Shown: positions 42,527 through 52,167 of the stretch, piece by piece
Position numbering within the stretch: position 1 is the stretch's first letter
Layout: each line of letters starts with the position of its first letter
DNA from: VRUE01 sp963717375
Lineage (GTDB): Bacteria; Actinomycetota; Thermoleophilia; Solirubrobacterales; 70-9
NCBI GenBank assembly: GCA_963717375.1
Contig: OY970329.1
Span: 1,984,001-2,048,000 of the forward strand
Length of the DNA stretch: 64,000 nt
Direction of reading: 5' to 3'
Made by a program: the position numbers and the translations under genes
The notes under the pieces: generated by a model
Databases searched by the model: none
Seen by the model: the letters and a program-made list of their open reading frames with translations, nothing else
What the model was told of the DNA's origin: nothing

Positions 42527-43759
42527 CTACCCGTTGAGCAGCCGGTGGACGGCCTTTCGCCGGGTCGCCTCGGGTACTTCGACGCTGCCTTCCGGGCCTT
42601 CGCCGCAGCCCGAGTTGGCGCCGGCGCAGAGCACGTCGGTGGGGGCGCTGCCGCCGATCGCCGCCGAGAGGACCAGCTGCGGCATGGTCAGGAAACCCAT
42701 GTCGCTGACGAAGGCTTTCGGCGCGTCCCAGCCGATGATCGGGCCGTGGATGAAGTTGTAGGGGACGCGCAGCGGATCGGTGAGCCGGTCCTTGACCCCG
42801 TTGATCACCCGCTGCTGGGCCTGGGCGCGCTGGAAGTCGCTGTAGGGGAAGGAGTAGGCGCTCTTGCCCGGGCCGGGGCATTCGCTCGGCTCGCGCACCC
42901 GCGAGTAGGCGAGGGCCTTTTCGCCGTCGAGCGTGTTCTCGCCCTTGGACAGCCGCAGCGACACTCCGCCCTGGCCGCCGCCGGCGCCGCCGGCGATGTC
43001 GGCGCAGAGCTTGTGGGGCACGTTGACCGTGACCCCGCCGACGGCGTCGATCAGGTCTTCGAAGCCAGTGAAGTCGACGATCGCGACATGGTCGATTTCG
43101 ACGTCGAGGAAGTTTTCGACCGCTTCGATCTGGGCCTTGGCGCCGCCGAAGGAGTAGGCGGCGTTGATTTTCTGCGGGCTCTGGCCGGGGATTTCGGCGT
43201 AGCTGTCGCGCGGGATCGAGAGTTTGCGGAAGGCGCCGCCGCCGGCGCGGATCAGCATCAGGGTGTCGGCGCGGTATTCGCCCGCTTCGCAGCCGTCGTG
43301 GGGGGCGTCGCCGTGCGACTGCTGTTCGAAGCACTTTTTCGAGTGGGGCGCGCCGGGCTCCTTGGTGTCAGGTGGACGCGCGTCGGTGCCGATGACGAGG
43401 ATCGTCTGGGCGCTGGGCAGAAGGAGGGGATTGCCGTGCAGGGCGTCCTTGGCTTCGCCGGAGAGCTTGAACGACTGCAGCTGGGCGGAGACGGCGAAGG
43501 CGAGGAAGCTGAGCACGATCCAGCCGAGGGCGGCGATCCCTACCCACTTGAGCACCCGCTTGGCGCTCCAGCGGCGCGGTGGCCCGGTGCGCTCGGGCTT
43601 CTCGCCCTTGTCGCGCCGCCACCACTTCGGCGCGCGCGGGGTCCGCTCTCTGAGTCCTGAGAGATCGGGGGACCGCAACCCTGACAAGCGGCCCTTCCTG
43701 GACCGGTAGACCTTGTACTCGGGCGGCCCGGAGGGCTGCTGCTCGCCATTGTCGGCCAT
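42527..43759 (-). CDS. LytR-CpsA-Psr (LCP) family ligase
   Basis: 410 residues. A basic cytoplasmic region (about 1-70) precedes one membrane helix (about 71-92, VLKWVGIAALGWIVLSFLAF). The LCP domain follows: TILVIGTDARPPD, YRADTLMLIRAGGGAFRKLSIPRDSYAEIPG (with the conserved Arg and Asp residues), KINAAYSFGGAKAQIEAVE, VDFTGFEDLIDAVGGVTVNVP and ALAYSRVREPSE. LCP enzymes attach teichoic acid or other glycopolymers from lipid carriers to peptidoglycan. The domain carries an unusual Cys-containing insertion (KKCFEQQSHGDAPHDGCEAGE). The downstream end carries two more Cys, so a disulfide is possible. It is divergent from the ROK kinase gene. Confidence 0.92.
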   Translation of the reverse strand: MADNGEQQPSGPPEYKVYRSRKGRLSGLRSPDLSGLRERTPRAPKWWRRDKGEKPERTGPPRRWSAKRVLKWVGIAALGWIVLSFLAFAVSAQLQSFKLSGEAKDALHGNPLLLPSAQTILVIGTDARPPDTKEPGAPHSKKCFEQQSHGDAPHDGCEAGEYRADTLMLIRAGGGAFRKLSIPRDSYAEIPGQSPQKINAAYSFGGAKAQIEAVENFLDVEIDHVAIVDFTGFEDLIDAVGGVTVNVPHKLCADIAGGAGGGQGGVSLRLSKGENTLDGEKALAYSRVREPSECPGPGKSAYSFPYSDFQRAQAQQRVINGVKDRLTDPLRVPYNFIHGPIIGWDAPKAFVSDMGFLTMPQLVLSAAIGGSAPTDVLCAGANSGCGEGPEGSVEVPEATRRKAVHRLLNG

Positions 43760-43823
43760 GAAAGACTGCGGGAATCATGCCGATGCCCGCGGTCGACCGC
43801 CTCCACCCCTGTCTGATCCCCGC

Positions 43824-44786
43824 GTGAGTGCAGGGGAAATCATCGGGGTCGACCTGGGCGGCACGAAGATGCTGCTTGGCGTCCTCGACGCCGATTCGAA
43901 GGTGCTCTGGGAGAGCCGCGAGGCCTCGACCGGGCAGACCGAGGACGAGCTGGTCGAGCTTTTGATCCGCGAGATCGGCGAGGCCCATGCCGCCCGCTCG
44001 GATGTGGCGGGAGTCGGCCTCGGGATCCCGGCGACGATCAACCACGACAAGGGCATCGCCGTCTCCGCCGTCAATCTGCCACTGGAGAACCTGCCGATCC
44101 GCGACCTCGTTCGCGAGCGCACCGGCCTGACCGCCTTCGTCGACAACGACGCCACCGTCGCCGCCCTGGCGGAGCATCTCTACGGCGCCGCGCGGGGGGC
44201 CGAAAACGCGGTGATGCTGACGATCGGCACCGGTATCGGCGGCGGCCTGATCCTCGGCGGCGAGATCTACCGCGGCTCTACCGGGGCTGGGGCGGAGCTG
44301 GGACACGTGGTGATCGAGGCGGACGGTCCGCCCTGTCAGGGCAACTGTCCGGGCCGCGGTTGCGTCGAGACGCTTGCCTCGGGCACCGCGCTCGGGCGTG
44401 AGGGCCGTGCGGCGGCTGAGCGCGAGCCGGACTCTGCGCTGGGCGCGATGCTCGCCGACGGCGAGACGGTCGACGGCAAGGCGGTCACCGAGGCGGCGCT
44501 GGGGGGCGACGCCACGGCGCGCGGCGTCTTCGACCTGATCGGCTCGCGGCTCGGCGTCGCCCTGACCAGCTTCGCCAATATCTTCGAGCCCGAGGTCTTC
44601 GTCGTCGGCGGCGGCGTGATCGCGGCTGGCGACCTGCTGCTCGACCCGGCTCGCCGCGTGCTCGAGGAACGAGCTTTGCCGCCGATGAAGGGCATTCCCG
44701 TCGTCGCCGCAGAGCTGGGCGCCGACGCCGGCATGATCGGCGCCGCGGCGATGGCGCGGATCGAGCTGGAGCGGGGCACCGGCTGA
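43824..44786 (+). CDS. ROK-family sugar kinase (glucokinase-like)
   Basis: 320 residues from the GTG at 43824. The ATP-binding motif is IIGVDLGGTKMLLGVLD, the catalytic Asp is in AFVDNDATVAALAEHLYG, and LTIGTGIGGGLILGGEIYRGSTGAGAELGHV is the ROK signature. The zinc site reads CQGNCPGRGCVETLASG, a slightly altered version of the usual CxCGxxGCxE. FVVGGGVIAAG closes the ATP site. It phosphorylates glucose or an N-acetylated amino sugar. The frame is open further upstream, but the homology starts here. The TGA overlaps the rsmI start (TGATG). Confidence 0.88.
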   Translation: MSAGEIIGVDLGGTKMLLGVLDADSKVLWESREASTGQTEDELVELLIREIGEAHAARSDVAGVGLGIPATINHDKGIAVSAVNLPLENLPIRDLVRERTGLTAFVDNDATVAALAEHLYGAARGAENAVMLTIGTGIGGGLILGGEIYRGSTGAGAELGHVVIEADGPPCQGNCPGRGCVETLASGTALGREGRAAAEREPDSALGAMLADGETVDGKAVTEAALGGDATARGVFDLIGSRLGVALTSFANIFEPEVFVVGGGVIAAGDLLLDPARRVLEERALPPMKGIPVVAAELGADAGMIGAAAMARIELERGTG

Positions 44787-45613
44787 TGCCGGGCGAGCTG
44801 ATCGTCTGCCCGACCCCGATCGGCAATCTCGACGACGTCACCCCGCGCGTCCGCGACGCCCTCGTCAGCGCCGACTGGATCGCCTGCGAGGACACCCGGC
44901 GCACGGGAGGCCTGCTCGACAAGCTCGGCATCCGCCCGGCGCCGCCGCTGATCTCCAATCACGAGGGCAATGAAGCGGCCCGCGCCACCGAGCTGGCGCA
45001 GCGGATCGAGCGCGGCGACACCGTCGCCCTCGTCTCCGACGCCGGCATGCCGGCGATCTCCGACCCCGGCTTCAAGCTGATCCACCGCTGCATCGAACGC
45101 GCCCTTGACGTGACCGTGCTGCCCGGGCCCTCGGTCGTTCCCGTTGCCCTGGTCGCCTCCGGGCTGCCCACCGACCGCTGGCGCTACGAGGGCTTCCTGC
45201 CCAAGCGCTCCGGTGAGATGGAGCGCGTGCTGCGCTCGGCCGAGACCGTGGTTGCCTTCGAGTCGCCGCGGCGGGTGGGGGAGTCGCTGGCGGCGCTGGC
45301 GGCGATCGCGCCGGAACGCCCGGCGGCGGTCTGCCGCGAGCTGACCAAGATGCACGAGGAGGTCGCCCGCGGCTCGCTCTCCGAACTGGCGCGGCGCTTC
45401 CGCGGCGACGTCAAGGGCGAGATCGTGCTTGTGATCGGCCCGGCCGCCTCCGGCGACCACGACCACGACATCGGCTTCGCCGTCGACGCCCTGCGCCACC
45501 TGGTCCAGTCCGGTGCCCGGCCCCGCGCCGCCGCCAGCGTCGTCGCCGCCCTGACCGGGACGCGGGCAAACGACCTCTACCGGGCGCTGACGGGTCGCGA
45601 GCCGCGTAGATAG
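44786..45613 (+). CDS. rsmI: 16S rRNA (cytidine(1402)-2'-O)-methyltransferase
   Basis: 275 residues, tetrapyrrole-methylase fold. The sequence PTPIGNLDDVTPRVRDAL, CEDTRRTGGLLDKLGI, SNHEGNE, VALVSDAGMPAISDPGFKLI and GPSVVPVALVASGLPTDRWRYEGFLPKR is diagnostic of RsmI. It modifies C1402 of 16S rRNA at the ribosomal P site, using SAM. The C-terminal DDHDIGFAV-like tail is also found in the family. The ATG overlaps the ROK stop (TGATG). metG follows with a 54-base gap that contains a hairpin. The rsmI-metG-tatD-rsmA-ispE series is common in bacteria, here interrupted by several other genes. Confidence 0.95.
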   Translation: MPGELIVCPTPIGNLDDVTPRVRDALVSADWIACEDTRRTGGLLDKLGIRPAPPLISNHEGNEAARATELAQRIERGDTVALVSDAGMPAISDPGFKLIHRCIERALDVTVLPGPSVVPVALVASGLPTDRWRYEGFLPKRSGEMERVLRSAETVVAFESPRRVGESLAALAAIAPERPAAVCRELTKMHEEVARGSLSELARRFRGDVKGEIVLVIGPAASGDHDHDIGFAVDALRHLVQSGARPRAAASVVAALTGTRANDLYRALTGREPRR

Positions 45614-45619
45614 CCTCAC

Positions 45620-45663
45620 CATCAACGGAGGTTTCTTCATCAATGGAATTTCCTCCGGTGATG
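45620..45663 (+). promoter_or_regulatory. Hairpin-forming leader upstream of metG
   Basis: CATCAACGGAGG (45620-45631) and CCTCCGGTGATG (45652-45663) are complementary at 11 of 12 positions around a 20-base loop. The left arm carries a Shine-Dalgarno-like CGGAGG, and the metG ATG follows five bases after the right arm. It may influence metG translation or transcription; there is no other obvious ribosome site for metG. The pairing is seen, the role is inferred. Confidence 0.5.
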
Positions 45664-45667
45664 TCCA

Positions 45668-47172
45668 ATGCCCTACTACGTCACCACTCCGATCTACTAC
45701 GTCAACGCGGAGCCGCACCTCGGCCACGCGTACTCGACTCTGGCGGCCGACGTGCTGGCCCGTCACATGCGCCAGCGCGGCGAGGACGTCTTCTTCCTCA
45801 CCGGCACCGACGAGCACGGCGAGCCGATCGAGACGGCGGCCGAGCGCGAGGGCATCTCGCCGCAGGAGTTGGCCGACCGCAACGCGGCGAAGTTCGAGGC
45901 GCTGGGGCCGATCATCGGCGCGACCAACGACTTCTTCATCCGCACCTCCGACCCGCGCCACGAAGCGAAGGTTGCCGAGATCATCCAGCGGGTTTACGAC
46001 AACGGCTGGGTCAGCAAGGGGGTCTACGAGGGTTGGTACTGCCCGCGCTGCGCCGACTTCAAAACCGAGCGGGAGCTCGGCCCCGGCAACACCTGCATGA
46101 TCCACGAGATTCCGCTGGAGAAGGTGCGTGAGGAGAACTGGTTCTTCCGCCTCTCTGCCTTTCAGGAGCGGCTCGAAGCGCTCTACGAGGAGCGGCCGGA
46201 CTTCGTCGTGCCTGACTTCCGCCGCAACGAGGCCGTTTCTTTCATCAAGGGAGGGCTGGAGGACGTCTCGCTCTCGCGGCCGACGCTGAAATGGGGGCTG
46301 CCGCTGCCCTGGGACCCCGAGCAGCGGATGTACGTCTGGTTCGACGCCCTGCTCAACTACGTCACGGCGCTGACCTTCGCCCGCGAGGGGGAGGACCTGA
46401 CCGAGCGCTTCTGGCCGGCCAGCCTGCACGTGCTGGCCAAGGACATCCTCAAGTTCCACGCGGTGATCTGGCCGGCGCTCTGCATGGCCGCCGAGATCGA
46501 GCCGCCGCGACGGATGACGATCCACGGCTACCTGCTGATGGGCGAGAAAAAGATGTCGAAGTCGCTCGGCAACGTGCTCGATCCGTTCGAGGTGATCGAT
46601 CGCTTCGGCGCCGACGCGCTGCGCTTCTACCTCTTCCGCGAGGTCAGCTTCGGCCAGGACGGCTCGATCTCCACGGCCGGTTTCGAGGCGCGCTATGAGA
46701 CCGAGCTGGCCAACGACTTCGGCAACCTCGCCAGCCGCGTCCTGGCGATGGTCGAGCGCTACCGCGCCGGCGTCGTGCCCGAGGCCGCGGTCGACGCCGT
46801 GCTCGCTGAGGACTTCGAGGGCGTTGTACCGCGCTTCAGCGAGCTGCTCGATCGAGCCGAGCTGAGCCAGGCGCTGGAGGAGGCCTGGAAGCTGGTGCGC
46901 CGCCTCAACCGCTTCGTCGAGGAGACGCAGCCGTGGGTGCTGGCCAAGGACGAGGCCGATCCCGAGCGCCTCGACGAAGTGCTTTACAACCTGGTCGAGG
47001 GGCTGCGGGTGACGACGCTGCTGCTCGTTCCCTACCTGCCGCGCAGCTGCGAGACGCTGCTTGCCGCGCTGGCCGAAGAGGGCCGCGGGTTGGCCAAGCT
47101 CGGGTCGCGCCCCGGTGGGCAGGCGGTCGAGCGGATCCCGGCGCTCTTCCCGAAGATCGAGCCGCCGACTTG

Positions 47173-47173
<1 letters not shown>
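45668..47173 (+). CDS. metG: Methionyl-tRNA synthetase
   Basis: 501 residues. Class I synthetase with the HIGH-type motif HLGHAYST (about 17-24), the insertion with a partial zinc knuckle (WYCPRCADF and TCMI), WVWFDALLNYVTAL-like catalytic region (MYVWFDALLNY) and KMSKS in GEKKMSKSLGN. The C-terminal anticodon domain is present (AELSQALEEAWKLVRRLNRFVEETQPW). It lacks the C-terminal tRNA-binding EMAP extension found in longer forms. The knuckle has three clear Cys, so zinc binding is uncertain. The stop TGA shares a base with the ABC ATPase start. Confidence 0.97.
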
Positions 47174-48014
<841 letters not shown>

Positions 48015-48018
<4 letters not shown>

Positions 48019-48887
48019 CGCCCTCGCCGCTGCGCTCGGCCATCACGGTGATCGGGCTCTCGATCCAGGAGGGGGTCCGCAAGCGGGTCTTCCTCGCGGT
48101 CCTGGTGCTGACCCTGGGCTTTCTCGCGCTCTACGCGCTCGGCGCCCACTTCGCCTTCCGCGATGCCGGCGGATTCGCGGAAGGCGAAGCGAAGATCCTC
48201 GACCCGAAGGCGTTCACCGGCGCGACGATCTTCGGCATGGCGATGTTCGCGACGCTCTTCCTCGGCGCCGTGCTGGCTGTATTCCTCACCCTCGGCGTGG
48301 TCCGTGGCGACGCCGAGACGGGGTTGCTGCAGCCGCTCGTCGTCCGCCCGATCGGCCGCACGACGATGCTGCTGGCGCGCTTCGCCGGCGCCGCGATCCT
48401 CTCGGCCGCCTACGTGCTCGTCGTCTACTTCGCCGTCTGGGGGATCACCCGGGCGACCGGCCACTGGTCGCCGGACCACCTGTTCGGGCCGGCGCTGGCG
48501 CTCGCCCTCGGCGTCGCGATCATCGCCGCCCTCTCGCTGTTGGCTTCGACCCTGCTCACGGTCACCGCGCAGGGCATCGTCGTCTTCATGGTCTTCGGCG
48601 CCGGCCTCACCGCCGGTCTCTTGGCTCAGATCGGCAACGCGATCAACTCCGACTCGCTGCACACGATCGGGCGCGTTGCGAGCTGGGCGCTGCCGTTCGA
48701 GGGCCTCTACGCCGCCGGCCTGCACGCCCTGATCTCAAACACCTCGGGCTTGACCGGCGTCGTGCTGCAGCTGGGCCCGTTCGGCGGCTCCGAGGCCGCC
48801 GCGCCCGGGCTGATCGCCTGGGCCTTCGTCTACATGCTGGGCGTGCTCGCCCTCGCCGCGGCGATCTTCGCCAGGCGCGACCTCTAA
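48015..48887 (+). CDS. ABC-2-type transporter permease
   Basis: 290 residues with six hydrophobic helices. The start (ATG at 48015) overlaps the ATPase stop as ATGA, so the two are coupled as an ABC-2 exporter. The N-terminal EGVRKRVFLAVLVLTLGF and the RGDAETGLLQPLVVRPIGRTTMLLARF cytoplasmic loop (contact with the ATPase) are typical of the ABC-2 group. The substrate cannot be told. A hairpin follows right after its stop codon. Confidence 0.88.
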
Positions 48888-48889
48888 CG

Positions 48890-48935
48890 AGGTGCAGCGC
48901 CTCGTCCCCCATGGGGCGGATTACGCGCTGCACCT
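48890..48935 (+). terminator. Hairpin after ABC permease gene
   Basis: AGGTGCAGCGC (48890-48900) and its complement (48925-48935) form an 11-base stem, with a smaller inner CCCCATGGGG. It begins two bases after the permease stop and ends at the stop of the oxidase relic, so it can terminate both directions. Confidence 0.7.
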
Positions 48936-49023
48936 AGCTTGTCAGGGAGCACATTCGGTCCAGTTGGCCGGGAGCGGCGTACCCGCACAGCGCTAGATCG
49001 AGTTCGGCCAGCACCGCTGCGCA
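48934..49023 (-). pseudogene. Relic of the C-terminus of a lactate-oxidase-type gene
   Basis: The minus strand reads CAAVLAELDLALCGYAAPGQLDR... to a TAG at 48936-48934. This aligns with the end of the intact FMN oxidase at 52168-53322 (VLAEFDLTMALCGYTEPGQLG), with two residues missing, and no start or remaining enzyme. It adjoins the stop of the large surface-protein gene. It is therefore probably a remnant of a second, degraded copy of an alpha-hydroxy-acid oxidase gene. The identity is partial, so the loss is not recent. Confidence 0.6.
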
Positions 49024-49024
49024 C

Positions 49025-52000
49025 TCATGGCGTGATTGATTGTTCGATCGTGTCTTTGCTCGGTTCGTAGCTGCTGCTGCCGCTGTAGGTTGCGGTAACT
49101 ACATGCGTTCCCGCTGACAGCGATTTGAGTGGATAGGTGACGGCGGTACCGGAATAGGGGAATGAGGCCAGAACCGTCGAGCCCTCGCTGAAGGTGACCG
49201 TACCGGACGGCGTTCCGCCACCGGGGGCGACAGCTTTGACCGTCGCTTTCAACGTGCCGGTGGACCCGTGTGGCGCCGGATTTTTCGTGCTTGCCAGGGC
49301 GACAGCGGTGGAAGCACGGACAACTGACTGTGTGACCACGGTTTCGCTCGCCTCGTGGTTCGAGTCGCCGCTGTAGGAAGCGAGGATTTTGTGTTCGCCA
49401 GGAGAGAGTGCTTTCAACGGGTATTTGGCGACTCCGGATGAGACGGCCACGTTTGCCAGAACCGTCGAGCCCTCGCTGAAGGTGACCGTACCGGACGGCG
49501 TTCCGCCGCCGGGGGCGACGGCTTTGACCGTCGCTTTCAACGTGCCGGTTGACCCGTATGGCGCGGGATTGAGCGAGCTGGAGAGAGCGGTCGCAGTCGA
49601 CGCCCTGACGATCGTCTGCGGGATCGACGCCGATTCAGAGGGCTGGTTGTTCGGATCGCCGCTGTAGGCCGCCTTGATTTTGTGTTCGCCGGGAGCTAGC
49701 TCTTTGAGTGAGTAGCTGGCATTTGCACCGGAGAGCTGCACGGTCGCCAGGGTCGCTTCGCCCTCGGAGAACGTGATCGTCCCGGTTGGCGTGCCCGCCC
49801 CGGGGGCGACGGCTTTGACCGTCGCTTTCAGCGTGCCCGTGGACCCGTATGGAGCTGGATTGAGCGAGCTGGAAAGCGCCAGCTGGGTGGAGGCCACGAA
49901 GACGGTCTGGAAGGTCGGCGTGGACCTGGCGGCAGCGTAGTAGGAGTCACCGCTGTATTCGGCGACGATTTCGTGTTTGCCCGCACCCAGGGAGGTGGTG
50001 CGGAAGACCGCCGTGCCTTTGTTCAGATTGACGACGCCGAGCGCAATTGGCCCTTGGAAGAAGGTGACGGTGCCGAGCGGCGTCGGTGGTGCTCCTGCCA
50101 CGAGAGGCGACAGTTTCGCCGTGAAGGTCACTTTCTCCCCGTGTGTCGATGGATTGGGCGCGCTTGTCAGCGAGATCGGTGGCGAGTAGCGGAACTTGTC
50201 GACCGGAACGAGTGCGCTGGTTCCGTAGGACGTGGTCACGGTGATGTCGACGGGACCGGTTCCAGGCGGGGAGATCGCCACGATCGAGTGCTGCGATTCG
50301 CTTGAGAATTTTGCCGGAGTCGAGCCGAAACGTACGTCGGTCGCGCCTCCAAGGTTATTGCCCGAAATCAGCACTTCCGTTCCACCCGCTTCGGATCCGG
50401 AGTTGGGCGTAACGCCGGTGATCGCCGGCGGCGGGCTGACGCTGTTGACGGTGTGTGGGAAGCCGAGTTCTTTCGTCTGGCCGGCATCGATGACGGTTTC
50501 GTTGCCGGCGTTGTCGACCAATTCGATTGCCTCGATTTCCCACTCGCCGGCTTCGCTGAGCCGTTCGAAGACCGCCGAGCCGACGAAGACCCCGTTGGTG
50601 GTCGAGCCTTCGAGAAGTTTGAAGCCGGCGGTTGCGGTCGTTTGTTCACCGCTGGGCGAGACGAAGGTCACGGTCCCTTCTTTGAAGCCCGAGAGATCGT
50701 CAGTGATGTGTGCAGTGACGTAAACGGCCGTGCTTTCGTCTGTGGTGTCGATCGTTTCGGGTTCGATGGAGAGATCTTCCAGGCGAGGAGGTCCAACGTC
50801 TTCGTTGGGGCGCACCACCACCGTCGTGTTGCCTTTGATCGTCGGCACTTTGAAATGGATGGGCCCGTAGCCGCTCGAGGGCGGCGGCGTGAGCCATCCT
50901 TCCTGGCCGCCGTTCGGGGCGCCGTCAAAGACGGTGAAGGAGACGCGGCCCGATTCATCGGTTTTGCCTTCGAGGAGGTTCGACTGCAGGTACTGGTCTT
51001 GGAAGTAGCCAAAGTCGGCAGAGCCGTTGATCTCGGGGAGGCTGACGGCCGCTCCGCTGATCGGCGCGTTGTCGTTACCCAGGGCTTCGATCGTGAGCGT
51101 CGAGGTGGGCGGCAGTTCGATGTCGTGTTCCTGGTCGGATTCCAGTCGGAAGTTGCCGGCGAGGAAGAAGAAGTGCCGGGGCAGGTTCGAGGAGGGCCCG
51201 CCTTCCCCGTGCCCCACCAGGAAGAAGTTGTTGTTGGGAGCGGTGGTGAAGGAGTAGCGGCCGTCGGGGCCGGTCTGGGTGGTGAGCACATTGACGCCGG
51301 ATTCGAGGCTGAGTTCTACATTGGGAACCGGGCTCCCTTCGGCGTCGCGCAGGGTGCCGCCGAGGTGGACGTCTTCGTTGGGGCGCACCACCACCGTCGT
51401 GTTGCCTTTGATCGTCGGCACTTTGAAATGGATGGGCCCGTAGCCGCTCGAGGGCGGCGGCGTGAGCCATCCTTCCTGGCCGCCGTTCGGGGCGCCGTCA
51501 AAGACGGTGAAGGAGACGCGGCCCGATTCATCGGTTTTGCCTTCGAGGAGGTTCGACTGCAGGTACTGGTCTTGGAAGTAGCCAAAGTCGGCAGAGCCGT
51601 TGATCTCGGGGAGGCTGACGGCCGCTCCGCTGATCGGCGCGTTGTCGTTACCCAGGGCTTCGATCGTGAGCGTCGAGGTGGGCGGCAGTTCGATGTCGTG
51701 TTCCTGGTCGGATTCCAGTCGGAAGTTGCCGGCGAGGAAGAAGAAGTGCCGGGGCAGGTTCGAGGAGGGCCCGCCTTCCCCGTGCCCCACCAGGAAGAAG
51801 TTGTTGTTGGGAGCGGTGGTGAAGGAGTAGCGGCCGTCGGGGCCGGTCTGGGTGGTGAGCACATTGACGCCGGATTCGAGGCTGAGTTCTACATTGGGAA
51901 CCGGGCTCCCTTCGGCGTCGCGCAGGGTGCCGCCGAGGTGGACGTCTTCGTTTGCTGTCGCAGCGGAGGGGACTGAGGTCGCGGCCAGGCCAGCGAGAAT

Positions 52001-52036
52001 GAAGAGCGCTATCGCCACCCGGCGCGTCGACGACAT
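49025..52036 (-). CDS. Secreted repeat-rich surface protein (CNA-B-like, IPT/TIG and Ig-like repeats)
   Basis: 1003 residues from the ATG at 52036, which has GGGGGGA just upstream; a start nine codons earlier is possible. Residues about 1-29 are a signal peptide. Two identical 191-residue units follow (GGTLRDAEGSPVPNVELSLESG... , carboxypeptidase-regulatory/CNA-B-like), coded by base-identical DNA. Then comes an Ig-like region (about 415-520), an IPT/TIG domain (AITGVTPNSGSEAGGTEVLISG) and four Big_5/Ig-like repeats (NPAPYGSTGTLKATVKAVAPGGGTPSGTVTFSEG). No transmembrane anchor or sorting motif is seen at the C-terminus, so it may be secreted or loosely bound. Likely roles are adhesion or envelope structure; no catalytic domain is visible. 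Confidence 0.85.
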   Translation of the reverse strand: MSSTRRVAIALFILAGLAATSVPSAATANEDVHLGGTLRDAEGSPVPNVELSLESGVNVLTTQTGPDGRYSFTTAPNNNFFLVGHGEGGPSSNLPRHFFFLAGNFRLESDQEHDIELPPTSTLTIEALGNDNAPISGAAVSLPEINGSADFGYFQDQYLQSNLLEGKTDESGRVSFTVFDGAPNGGQEGWLTPPPSSGYGPIHFKVPTIKGNTTVVVRPNEDVHLGGTLRDAEGSPVPNVELSLESGVNVLTTQTGPDGRYSFTTAPNNNFFLVGHGEGGPSSNLPRHFFFLAGNFRLESDQEHDIELPPTSTLTIEALGNDNAPISGAAVSLPEINGSADFGYFQDQYLQSNLLEGKTDESGRVSFTVFDGAPNGGQEGWLTPPPSSGYGPIHFKVPTIKGNTTVVVRPNEDVGPPRLEDLSIEPETIDTTDESTAVYVTAHITDDLSGFKEGTVTFVSPSGEQTTATAGFKLLEGSTTNGVFVGSAVFERLSEAGEWEIEAIELVDNAGNETVIDAGQTKELGFPHTVNSVSPPPAITGVTPNSGSEAGGTEVLISGNNLGGATDVRFGSTPAKFSSESQHSIVAISPPGTGPVDITVTTSYGTSALVPVDKFRYSPPISLTSAPNPSTHGEKVTFTAKLSPLVAGAPPTPLGTVTFFQGPIALGVVNLNKGTAVFRTTSLGAGKHEIVAEYSGDSYYAAARSTPTFQTVFVASTQLALSSSLNPAPYGSTGTLKATVKAVAPGAGTPTGTITFSEGEATLATVQLSGANASYSLKELAPGEHKIKAAYSGDPNNQPSESASIPQTIVRASTATALSSSLNPAPYGSTGTLKATVKAVAPGGGTPSGTVTFSEGSTVLANVAVSSGVAKYPLKALSPGEHKILASYSGDSNHEASETVVTQSVVRASTAVALASTKNPAPHGSTGTLKATVKAVAPGGGTPSGTVTFSEGSTVLASFPYSGTAVTYPLKSLSAGTHVVTATYSGSSSYEPSKDTIEQSITP
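50796..51952. repeat. Base-identical 573-bp tandem duplication
   Basis: The DNA from 50796 to 51379 is repeated at 51369-51952 with a period of 573 bases (191 codons). By eye every base compared matches across the unit; the 11-base ACGTCTTCGTT occurs at all three junctions. The duplication encodes the two N-terminal units of the surface protein. Perfect identity indicates very recent duplication or active gene conversion. Confidence 0.93.
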
Positions 52037-52167
52037 TCCCCCCGAACGAAACGATGATGGCACCGGCTTCTCCCCTCGTTATATGCGCAACTAGATAAGA
52101 GCGCTCGACTTATATCGAGTTTTTCGAATACTGGTTGCGTAGAAGGCGGCGAGTTGGGCGGGGCGGT

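Noticed and set aside
50796..51952. CRISPR array or transposon interpretation of the repeat
   Set aside because: Only two long identical coding units in frame, without spacers, terminal inverted repeats or a transposase.
50453..51976. 507-codon frame with a repeated sequence antisense to the surface-protein gene
   Set aside because: It repeats only because the 573-bp DNA duplication repeats; the translation has no domain and is the complement of a secreted repeat protein.
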